Source: Pseudaminobacter sp040049255 (lineage in GTDB: Bacteria; Pseudomonadota; Alphaproteobacteria; Rhizobiales; Rhizobiaceae). From it: a stretch of DNA of 64,000 bases. Shown here in pieces: positions 54,289-61,500 of this stretch. The position numbers and the translations under genes were made by a program. The stretch is taken from NCBI RefSeq assembly GCF_040049255.1, contig NZ_JBDZDR010000001.1, positions 62,001 through 126,000 on the forward strand. The letters run 5' to 3'. Each line of letters begins with the position of its first letter. Within the stretch, counting starts at the first letter, position 1. The notes below the pieces were generated by a model. It saw only the letters and a program-made list of their open reading frames with translations, searched no databases and had not been told where the DNA came from.

Positions 54289-54753
54289 ATGAAAACCTTT
54301 TCGCAGAAGCCTGCGGACGTGGTGAAGAAGTGGGTGCTGATCGACGCCGAAGGTCTCGTCGTCGGCCGTCTCGCATCCATCGTCGCCAACCGCCTGCGCG
54401 GCAAGCATAAGCCCACCTTCACGCCTCACGTCGACGACGGTGACAACGTCATCATCATCAACGCCGAGAAGGTCGTGCTGACCGGCAAGAAGTACACCGA
54501 CAAGATGTACTACTGGCACACCGGCCACCCCGGCGGCATCAAGGAGCGCACCGCTCGCCAGCTGATCGAAGGCCGTTTCCCCGAGCGTCTGCTTGAGAAG
54601 GCCGTGGAACGCATGATCCCGCGCGGCCCGCTCGGCCGTCGCCAGATGAAGAACCTGCGCGTTTACGCCGGCTCTGAACACCCGCATGTCGCCCAGCAGC
54701 CCGAGACGCTCGACGTCGGCGCGCTGAACGCCAAGAACAAGAAGGCTTCGTAA
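54289..54753 (+). CDS. rplM: 50S ribosomal protein L13
   Basis: A 154-residue large-subunit protein, full length for the family. It starts MKTFSQKPADVVKKWVLIDA and carries GRLASIVANRLRGK, the L13 signature near LLEKAVERMIPRGPLGRRQM and YAGSEHPHVAQQPE. The ATG at 54289 is used; the frame is open upstream. rpsI follows after two bases. Confidence 0.98.
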   Translation: MKTFSQKPADVVKKWVLIDAEGLVVGRLASIVANRLRGKHKPTFTPHVDDGDNVIIINAEKVVLTGKKYTDKMYYWHTGHPGGIKERTARQLIEGRFPERLLEKAVERMIPRGPLGRRQMKNLRVYAGSEHPHVAQQPETLDVGALNAKNKKAS

Positions 54754-54755
54754 TC

Positions 54756-55229
54756 ATGGCTGAGCTCAACTCGCTCGCAGATCTCGGCACCGTTGCCGCC
54801 GCACAGCCGGCCGCTCCGGTCCACGTCCAGAAGCTGGATGCCCAGGGCCGCGCCTACGCCACCGGCAAGCGCAAGGACGCCATCGCTCGCGTCTGGGTCA
54901 AGCCCGGCACCGGCAAGATCATCATCAACGACAAGGAATACGGCGCCTATTTCGCCCGTCCGGTGTTGCAGATGATCCTGAAGCAGCCGATCGTGGCGAC
55001 CAACCGCGAAGGCCAGTTCGACATCATCGCCACCGTTGTCGGCGGCGGCCTCTCCGGCCAGGCCGGCGCGGTCCGTCACGGCATCTCCAAGGCGCTGACC
55101 TACTACGAGCCGGCGCTGCGCGGCGTGCTCAAGAAGGGCGGTTTCCTGACCCGCGACAGCCGTACCGTCGAGCGCAAGAAGTACGGCCGGGCCAAGGCTC
55201 GCCGCAGCTTCCAGTTCTCGAAGCGCTAA
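54756..55229 (+). CDS. rpsI: 30S ribosomal protein S9
   Basis: A 157-residue small-subunit protein. After a short alphaproteobacterial N-terminal extension the conserved body begins AYATGKRKDAIARVWVKPGTG, then GGGLSGQAGAVRHGISKAL, and the basic tail KKYGRAKARRSFQFSKR, whose end reaches the P-site tRNA. It is co-transcribed with rplM and followed by a terminator. Confidence 0.98.
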   Translation: MAELNSLADLGTVAAAQPAAPVHVQKLDAQGRAYATGKRKDAIARVWVKPGTGKIIINDKEYGAYFARPVLQMILKQPIVATNREGQFDIIATVVGGGLSGQAGAVRHGISKALTYYEPALRGVLKKGGFLTRDSRTVERKKYGRAKARRSFQFSKR

Positions 55230-55275
55230 GCGGCTCGAAACATTCGGGCGCTGCCTCGCGGCAGGTGCCTGTCGG

Positions 55276-55303
55276 AAAAGCCGCCTTCGGGCGGCTTTTT
55301 TTT
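55276..55303 (+). terminator. intrinsic terminator of rplM-rpsI
   Basis: AGCCGCC (55279-55285) and GGCGGCT (55290-55296) flank a TTCG tetraloop and run into eight T's. It is a textbook terminator. Confidence 0.96.
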
Positions 55304-55381
55304 GTGGCTCTGCGAAGGCCACGAGCAGTTGGACGGGCCCCTGCCGGCTGCGGCAGAACATGCAGTCTGCGCGGGTCCACT

Positions 55382-55460
55382 TTTCGTCCGGAATGGTGTA
55401 GAGCCGGGACGAAACCCTCTCGACCGAAGCCGAGCAGTTTCCGCGCGATGGCTTCGTCCC
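55382..55460 (+). promoter_or_regulatory. possible alternative-hairpin leader before speB
   Basis: GGACGAAA (55407-55414) can pair with the upstream TTTCGTCC (55382-55389), or its overlapping GGGACGAA (55406-55413) can pair with the downstream TTCGTCCC (55453-55460). The two stems exclude each other, and the second ends 13 bases before the ribosome-binding site AGGAAA (55474-55479). No known riboswitch consensus is recognised. Confidence 0.4.
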
Positions 55461-55484
55461 ACCAGACCCGTTTAGGAAATCGTG

Positions 55485-56441
55485 ATGCCTGCAAATTCCA
55501 TTGACCATGCTTTCACGGCCACCAGGAACACCGGCCGCTCGGGCGACCCGACCTATGCTGGAGCGCTGTCCTTCATGCGCCGGCGCTATACCAAGAACGT
55601 GAAGGGTGCCGACGTGGTCGTCTGGGGCATCCCCTTCGACGCTGCCGTGACAAACCGGCCGGGCGCACGCTTCGGCCCGCAGGCCATCCGCCGCGCCTCG
55701 GCCATTTTCGACTGCGACCCGCAATATCCGTTCCATCTCGATCTGTTCGAAGAACTGGGCGTGATCGATTATGGCGACTGCCTGCTCGACAGCGGCAACC
55801 ACCAGAAGACGCCGGGCATCATCGAGCGCGAAGCGGCCAAGATCCTGAAATCCGGCGCCTTCCTGCTGACGCTTGGGGGCGACCATTTCGTCACCTGGCC
55901 GGTGCTGAAGGCGCATGCGGCCATCCACGGGCCGATGGCGCTGGTGCAATTCGACGCGCATCAGGACACCTGGGACGACGACGGCAAGCGCATCGACCAC
56001 GGCTCCTTCGTGGCGCGCGCGGTACGCGAAGGCATCATCGATCCGGATCGCTCGATCCAGATCGGCATCCGCACCCATGCGCCCGACACGTTCGGCATCA
56101 AGATCCTCTATGGCTACGACGTGGAAGAAATGCGCGCGTCCGACATCGCCTATGCGATTGCGGAACGCACCGGCGGTCGGAAGACCTATGTGACCTTCGA
56201 CATAGACTGCCTCGACCCCGCATATGCGCCCGGAACCGGGACGCCGGTTGCTGGCGGCCCCTCCTCGGCCAAGATGCTGTCGGTGCTGCGCCAGATGACG
56301 CAGATCGACATTGTCGGCGCCGATGTCGTAGAGGTTGCGCCGGCCTACGACCACGCCGATATAACGGCAATCGCGGGTGCCACCGTGGCGATGCAGTATG
56401 TCGGCTTGCTGGCAGAGCGAAAGGCGCGCGAGAGCGCCTGA
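55485..56441 (+). CDS. speB: agmatinase / ureohydrolase family enzyme
   Basis: A 318-residue Mn-dependent ureohydrolase. The metal-binding motifs are GGDHFVTWPVL, VQFDAHQDTWDDD and TFDIDCLDPAYAPGTGTP, the standard set for agmatinase, which cleaves agmatine to putrescine and urea. Substrate assignment is by similarity; guanidinobutyrase and guanidine hydrolase share these motifs. The ATG at 55485 follows AGGAAA. It is placed between rpsI and argC, which are usually closer neighbours, and has an unusual leader. Confidence 0.85.
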   Translation: MPANSIDHAFTATRNTGRSGDPTYAGALSFMRRRYTKNVKGADVVVWGIPFDAAVTNRPGARFGPQAIRRASAIFDCDPQYPFHLDLFEELGVIDYGDCLLDSGNHQKTPGIIEREAAKILKSGAFLLTLGGDHFVTWPVLKAHAAIHGPMALVQFDAHQDTWDDDGKRIDHGSFVARAVREGIIDPDRSIQIGIRTHAPDTFGIKILYGYDVEEMRASDIAYAIAERTGGRKTYVTFDIDCLDPAYAPGTGTPVAGGPSSAKMLSVLRQMTQIDIVGADVVEVAPAYDHADITAIAGATVAMQYVGLLAERKARESA

Positions 56442-56515
56442 GCCGAGCAACCAGACCAGCCCGGCTTCGGGCGCGGTCGGCCAAACAATGTGAACCTTCT
56501 TACGGACGACAGGAA

Positions 56516-57442
56516 ATGAAACCGAAAATCTTCATCGACGGCGAGCATGGCACGACAGGCCTGCAGATCAGGGCACTGCTGGCTGACCGCGGCGACCTGG
56601 AGATCATTTCGGTTCCTGCCGAACGACGCAAGGAAACGGAAGCGCGCGCCGAGTTCCTGAACAAGGCGGACGTGGCCATTCTGTGCCTGCCCGACGACGC
56701 GGCGCGCGAAAGCGTCTCGCTGATCGAGAACGACACCACACGGGTGATCGACGCCTCGACTGCGTACCGCGTAGCCGAAGGCTGGACCTACGGTTTTCCG
56801 GAGATGGACAAGGCGCAGATGCAGGCGATTGCCGCATCCAAGCGAGTGGCCAATCCCGGCTGCTGGCCGCAGGGTCCGATCGCGGGCCTGCGCCCGCTGG
56901 TCACCGCCGGCCTGCTGCCGGCCGACTTCCCCGTCACCATCAACGGCATCTCCGGCTATTCGGGCGGCGGCCGGCAGATGATCGAGGACTATGAAGCGCA
57001 GGGGGAGGATTCGCCCGAATTCCTTCCCTATGGCCTGATGCTCAAGCACAAGCATATCCCCGAGCTGCGCGCCTATGCGAAGCTCTCGCATGACCCGATC
57101 ATGCAGCCGGCCGTCGGCAATTTCGCGCAAGGCATGATCACCGTGGTGCCGTTGCAGCTCGGCCGCCTGCCGCAGGTGCCCACCGGCGCGGAACTGCATG
57201 CGGCAATCGCAGACCATTATGCCGGCGTGAAGGGCGGCGTGGTCGAGGTTGCGCCGCTGGTCGACTTCGAGCGCAGCGCGGATATCCAGCCTGAGATCTA
57301 TAACGGCACCAACAAGATGAAGCTGTATGTCAGCGCCAACGACGCCCGCGCGCAGGCTCTGCTGATCGCCGTCTACGACAATCTCGGCAAGGGCGCCTCC
57401 GGCGCAGCCGTGCAGAACCTGAACCTGATGCTCGGCCTGTAG
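56516..57442 (+). CDS. argC: N-acetyl-gamma-glutamyl-phosphate reductase (type 2, short form)
   Basis: A 308-residue NADPH-dependent enzyme of arginine synthesis. It is the short type-2 form: KIFIDGEHGTTGLQIRALL, DASTAYRVAEGWTYGFPE, the catalytic cysteine in VANPGCWPQGPIAGL, GISGYSGGGRQMI and FAQGMITVVPLQL. A terminator-like palindrome follows. Downstream ctaA is convergent. Confidence 0.96.
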   Translation: MKPKIFIDGEHGTTGLQIRALLADRGDLEIISVPAERRKETEARAEFLNKADVAILCLPDDAARESVSLIENDTTRVIDASTAYRVAEGWTYGFPEMDKAQMQAIAASKRVANPGCWPQGPIAGLRPLVTAGLLPADFPVTINGISGYSGGGRQMIEDYEAQGEDSPEFLPYGLMLKHKHIPELRAYAKLSHDPIMQPAVGNFAQGMITVVPLQLGRLPQVPTGAELHAAIADHYAGVKGGVVEVAPLVDFERSADIQPEIYNGTNKMKLYVSANDARAQALLIAVYDNLGKGASGAAVQNLNLMLGL

Positions 57443-57456
57443 CCATAGAATATAGT

Positions 57457-57486
57457 GCCGGCCTTCCCGTCTGATTGAAGGCCGGC
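57457..57486 (+). terminator. hairpin after argC
   Basis: GCCGGCCTT (57457-57465) and AAGGCCGGC (57478-57486) are exact inverted arms around a 12-base loop, 14 bases after the argC stop; no T-run follows. Confidence 0.6.
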
Positions 57487-57599
57487 CCTGCTACTCTCTC
57501 TGGGTTTTCTCGCCACATCCGGACGGTTGGGCCAGTCTTCGCTCGACGCTTGCGCCTAGTGCTGCCTGGTGGCGCGCTGGCGCCGCAGCACGACAATCT

Positions 57600-57638
57600 G
57601 AAATAACAAAAAGGCCGCGCACCTGCGGTCGCGGCCTT
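57600..57638 (-). terminator. intrinsic terminator after ctaA
   Basis: AAGGCCGCG (57611-57619) and CGCGGCCTT (57630-57638) pair around a 10-base loop; on the minus strand TTTTTGTTATTT follows. Confidence 0.85.
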
Positions 57639-57661
57639 CGCCAAGAGAAAGTTCCGGCTGG

Positions 57662-58756
57662 TTACCTTCCGACAACCACCTCGGTCGGAAGCGGATAGGC
57701 ACCCTTTGTGCCGCGCCAGTGGGCCGTCGCGAAGATAAGCACCACAAGTGCGACTCCCTGATGCAGCAGTGCCCAATGCATATGCGCCTGAGCCAACAGC
57801 GTGCCGACGCCGACTGCGGCCTGCACCAAAACAAGGCCGACCAGCACCCAGGCGCGGCGCGCATGTGTCGTTCCCGGTTCTGCCAGGCCCGTCGCCACGG
57901 CATGCCAGATCGCTACCACCAGCACCGTATAGGCGAACATACGGTGGATGAACTGCACAGTCTTGGGGTTTTCGAACAGGTTGCGCCAGGCCGGATCGAT
58001 GACGAACAGATCGCCCGGAATGATGGCGCCGTCCATCAGCGGCCAGGTGTTGTAGGTCAGGCCGGCATGCAGGCCCGCCACGAGCGCGCCGAGATAGATC
58101 TGCACCAGAACGAGTAGCACCATGATGCCGGCAAAGCGCTGCACGCCTCGCCCGGCCGGCGCTTGCGAATAGATTGCCAGCCCGCGCGCAATATAGGTCA
58201 CGGCCATGACGATGACGCAGGCGAAGGTGAGGTGGATCGCGAGCCTGTATTGGCTGACGAAAGCACGCTCCGAAAGCCCCGAAGCGACCATCCACCAGCC
58301 GACAGCGCCCTGCAGCCCACCGAGAGCAAGCAAACCGACCAGCCGCGGCTTCAGCCCGCGCTCGAGCCGGCCCGACGCCCAGAACAGCACAAGCGGAATG
58401 GCGACCAGGAAGCCGACGCCGCGCGCCAGCAAACGGTGCGCCCACTCCCACCAGAAGATTTCCTTGAACTCCTCAAGGGTCATGCCCTTGTTGATCTGCT
58501 CGTATTGCGGGATCTGCTGATACTTCTCGAACTCTTCCTGCCATTCGGCCTGGTTGAGCGGCGGAATGACCCCGTGGATCGGCTTCCACTCGGTGATCGA
58601 CAGGCCGGAGCCAGTCATTCGGGTGGCGCCGCCCACCATGACCAGAGCAAAGAGCACGACCAGCACAATATAGAGCCAGTCGCGGACCAGCCTGCGGTCG
58701 CGCAGTTCCTGTTCGCGAATGGCAAGGGGCGCAGTGGAATTTATCGTCGCTGACAT
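57662..58756 (-). CDS. ctaA: heme A synthase
   Basis: A 364-residue inner-membrane enzyme that oxidises heme O to heme A for aa3-type cytochrome oxidase. About eight transmembrane segments are visible. The alphaproteobacterial type has GGATRMTGSGLSITEWKPI near residue 45, WEWAHRLLARGVGF with a heme-ligand histidine, QGAVGWWMVASGL, VATFQHRM-like FIHRMFAY and AHMHWALLHQ. It is divergent from the DUF2842 gene. Confidence 0.95.
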   Translation of the reverse strand: MSATINSTAPLAIREQELRDRRLVRDWLYIVLVVLFALVMVGGATRMTGSGLSITEWKPIHGVIPPLNQAEWQEEFEKYQQIPQYEQINKGMTLEEFKEIFWWEWAHRLLARGVGFLVAIPLVLFWASGRLERGLKPRLVGLLALGGLQGAVGWWMVASGLSERAFVSQYRLAIHLTFACVIVMAVTYIARGLAIYSQAPAGRGVQRFAGIMVLLVLVQIYLGALVAGLHAGLTYNTWPLMDGAIIPGDLFVIDPAWRNLFENPKTVQFIHRMFAYTVLVVAIWHAVATGLAEPGTTHARRAWVLVGLVLVQAAVGVGTLLAQAHMHWALLHQGVALVVLIFATAHWRGTKGAYPLPTEVVVGR

Positions 58757-58904
58757 GGCAATATTCCGGCGGTTCGAACCGCGGCGATTGGTGGACCATC
58801 GGGGCCGCGGTTACAAGGCTGTGATGCGCGCGACACGCCGTCGCGCCGTTGTTCGGCTTGCGCACGGCACCAGGAAGTCCTAGGACGACCACGAAGGAAA
58901 AGCC

Positions 58905-59123
58905 ATGCCTATTCGCCTCAAGAAGCTGATCGGAACCATACTGCTGATCGTACTGGTGATCGTCTATTCGCTCGTGGCGACGACGATTGCAGTGGCGCGA
59001 CTTGGCGAATCCAGCGCGCTGGTGCACTTCCTGTTCTTCCTGCTTACCGGCCTTCTCTGGATCCTGCCCGCCATGGGCATCATCAAGTGGCTGCTCGTCG
59101 AGCGCAAGCCGAAGAAGGGCTGA
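58905..59123 (+). CDS. DUF2842 small membrane protein
   Basis: A 72-residue protein with two transmembrane segments (about residues 9-30 and 42-63), the second containing FFLLTGLLWILPAMGIIKWL. The sequence matches the alphaproteobacterial DUF2842 family, often found next to cytochrome-oxidase assembly genes such as ctaA, as here. The function is unknown. Confidence 0.85.
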   Translation: MPIRLKKLIGTILLIVLVIVYSLVATTIAVARLGESSALVHFLFFLLTGLLWILPAMGIIKWLLVERKPKKG

Positions 59124-59137
59124 TAGCCCCTTTCGAT

Positions 59138-60196
59138 CTATACCGTCACCAGCGCCCTGCCGCGATTTGCGAGCGGCGTGGTGATGCCCGACAGCATCGT
59201 GCGCAGATAGGCAAGCTCCTGATAGCGGCCGTTGACCGAGATGCGCGGCAGAGCGTGTAAATGGCGCGCGTGCCCGGCCTGCAAAATGCCGTGGCGCGTC
59301 GTGACGGCAGATGTGTAGCCCGCCTCCCTGGCCAGTTCCACCTCGCGCGCACCGACCGCGCTGGCATAACCATAGGGATAGGCCATATGGCGCGGCCGCG
59401 CGCCGAGGCGCTCTTCCAGAGCTGTTGCGGCATCGACGATCTCGCGGCGCGCCGTTTCCGCATTCAGCCGCTTCAGGCTGTAGTGATGGATGGTGTGCGC
59501 ACCGATCGTAACCAGAGGATGCGCCGCCGCCTGGGCAATCTCGTCCCAGTTCATCAGCGTTTCGCGGCTCGGCGTGCGTGGATCGACGCCGTTCGCTTGC
59601 GCCAGCGCGGCCAGCACCGCGCACTGATCTTCCTCGCGCGTCTCGACGGTCAGATAGCGGTGCAGGCGGGCATTAGCGCGAATGCGCCCCTCCAATGTCG
59701 AGCAATCGAGCTTGAGCGGGCCTTCCGCCGTTTCGAGCACCAGCATGCCGCGCTTGTTCACAACGTCTTCGACCACCTCCCACCAGAGATCGACCGCGCC
59801 ATCAATCAGCCCCGGCGCGACGTAGATGGTGATGGGCGCACCGTGCTTTTCCAGTATTGGAAGAGCCTCGGTGAGGTTGTCGCGATAGGCATCGTCGGCG
59901 GTTATGGTCGCGAAACGCCGGGCGCCCCTGCCCTGCGCAAGGCGCACCAGCGCCTCATCGAGCGTAACGAACTCGTAGCCGCCAACCCTCATGTCGGCGA
60001 TCAGCGCATCGAGAAAGGCTGGTTCGATGTTGAGATGCCGGTTGAAGCCATCCGGTTTTTGCGGATGGGCGGTGACGCGATGCAACATGAGGATGGCGCC
60101 GACGCCGCCCACAAGCGGGCGCGCCAGCCGGGACAGACCGGAAGCGCCAAGACCGTTCAGTACCAGCCGGCGCAGAGCATCGACCCCATCGAACAT
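59138..60196 (-). CDS. polysaccharide deacetylase family protein
   Basis: A 352-residue NodB-fold protein. The opening GGVGAILMLHRV, the catalytic region ATITADDAYRDNLTEALPIL (in place of the usual TFDDGYRDN) and the zinc motif IGAHTIHHYSL are visible, and AYPYGYASAVG follows. Both metal aspartates of the DD pair are kept. It probably de-N-acetylates a surface polysaccharide or lipid-linked sugar. The ATG at 60196 is used. It is divergent from the acyltransferase gene and begins a polysaccharide locus. Confidence 0.9.
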   Translation of the reverse strand: MFDGVDALRRLVLNGLGASGLSRLARPLVGGVGAILMLHRVTAHPQKPDGFNRHLNIEPAFLDALIADMRVGGYEFVTLDEALVRLAQGRGARRFATITADDAYRDNLTEALPILEKHGAPITIYVAPGLIDGAVDLWWEVVEDVVNKRGMLVLETAEGPLKLDCSTLEGRIRANARLHRYLTVETREEDQCAVLAALAQANGVDPRTPSRETLMNWDEIAQAAAHPLVTIGAHTIHHYSLKRLNAETARREIVDAATALEERLGARPRHMAYPYGYASAVGAREVELAREAGYTSAVTTRHGILQAGHARHLHALPRISVNGRYQELAYLRTMLSGITTPLANRGRALVTV

Positions 60197-60289
60197 TGAT
60201 TCACCTTTAGCCACTACTGTCCATGACAGCCGGGCCCTGGCGGCCCTGATGAACCCAGATGGCCAGCAGTAGCCGCGAAGGATTGAGGT

Positions 60290-61483
60290 ATGGTTGACGC
60301 GGCCGCATCGCTTGGCAACGCAGACGCCGCCAGCGGCGTGCTGATCGACGTCCAGGTTTCGCAGGTCACGCCCGCGGCACTCGCGGCTTATGGCCAGCTT
60401 TGCGCGACAAGCCCCCACGGACCGGCGCAAGCCCCGCTCTGGGTGCAGAACTGGGTCACCCATATGCACCCGGAAGGACTGATCGTCTCGCTGAAGGCGG
60501 ATGGCCGCGCCGCATTCGCGCTTGCGCTGGAGGTCGTGCGCGCCGGGCCGTTTCGCATCGCCCGTTTCATGGGCGGCACACATGCAAATGGCAATTTCGC
60601 ACCCGCCCTGCCCGCCTGGTCAGGCGTCGCAACGCGGGCCGAGATGGCGCAGATGGTAAAGGCCATTCGCGCAGCGAGGCCCGACATAGACGCCTTGCTC
60701 CTGCAGCGCCTTGCCGTCGACCTAGACGGCCACAAGAACCCGCTGCTTGCCTTGCCGCACGTGCCGAGCCCGAATATCGCGCTCGCGGTCGACCTGCGAT
60801 CCGGGTTTGACGCCGTGCTGGAGCACACCAGCGCCAAGCGCAAACGCAAGAAGCACCGAGCGCAGATGCGCAAGTTCGAGGCTGCCGGCGGCTACAGGCG
60901 CATCGTCGCCGCCACGCCGGAGGAAATCCGCCGGCTCTTCGACGCATTCCTGGAGATGAAGGAGCAGCGGTTCCGCAAGGCCGGCGTGGCCAATGTGTTC
61001 GCCGAAGCTGAAATCCAGGCGTTTTTTCAGGCGCTTTTCGCCGACGCACTGCGCCACGGCACGCGGCGCTTCACGCTCGAGGGGCTGGAAGTGGCCGGCA
61101 AGCTGCGCGCCGTAACAGGCACCAGCCACTGCGGCAAACGCCTTATCTGCGAATTCGGCGCTATCCGCGACAATGAGCTGGCGCCCGCCAGCCCCGGCGA
61201 GTTCCTGTTCTACGAAAACATCGAGAAAGCCTGCGAACAGGGTTTCGAGGTCTATGACTTCAGCGTGGGAGACGAGCCCTACAAGCGGTTGTGGTGTGAT
61301 GTCGAAACCAGGCAAGCCGATGTGCTTGTGCCATTGACCGCAAAGGGGCACGGTTTTGCACTTGCCATGCGCGTTTCGGTCCGTCTCAAGACCCACATCA
61401 AGAACAGCCCTGTGATGTGGAGGCTCGCAAAGGCGCTGCGCAGGCGCGCGGCAAGCCGGTCCGCCGCCTCATCGGACGACTGA
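60290..61483 (+). CDS. FemAB/CelD-like GNAT acyltransferase
   Basis: A 397-residue protein of the acetyltransferase_6 (BioF2-like/CelD) family. The helical KRKRKKHRAQMRKFEAAGGYR segment (residues 182-202 in part) and the C-terminal RFTLEGLEVAGKLRAVTGT, CEFGAIRDNELAPASPGEFLFYENIEKACEQG (FLFYENIEKACEQG) and YDFSVGDEPYKRLWCD are typical of proteins found in exopolysaccharide clusters. No membrane segment is seen. It is likely to acylate a polysaccharide precursor; substrate unknown. Confidence 0.88.
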   Translation: MVDAAASLGNADAASGVLIDVQVSQVTPAALAAYGQLCATSPHGPAQAPLWVQNWVTHMHPEGLIVSLKADGRAAFALALEVVRAGPFRIARFMGGTHANGNFAPALPAWSGVATRAEMAQMVKAIRAARPDIDALLLQRLAVDLDGHKNPLLALPHVPSPNIALAVDLRSGFDAVLEHTSAKRKRKKHRAQMRKFEAAGGYRRIVAATPEEIRRLFDAFLEMKEQRFRKAGVANVFAEAEIQAFFQALFADALRHGTRRFTLEGLEVAGKLRAVTGTSHCGKRLICEFGAIRDNELAPASPGEFLFYENIEKACEQGFEVYDFSVGDEPYKRLWCDVETRQADVLVPLTAKGHGFALAMRVSVRLKTHIKNSPVMWRLAKALRRRAASRSAASSDD

Positions 61484-61500
61484 CCACGCCTCCTGCATCC

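Noticed and set aside
55304..55484. guanidine (ykkC-type) riboswitch upstream of the ureohydrolase gene
   Set aside because: Neither the guanidine-I core nor the paired ACGR tetraloops of guanidine-II is seen.
54663..56450. 595-residue minus-strand open frame across rpsI and speB
   Set aside because: It covers two well-supported plus-strand genes and the rpsI terminator.
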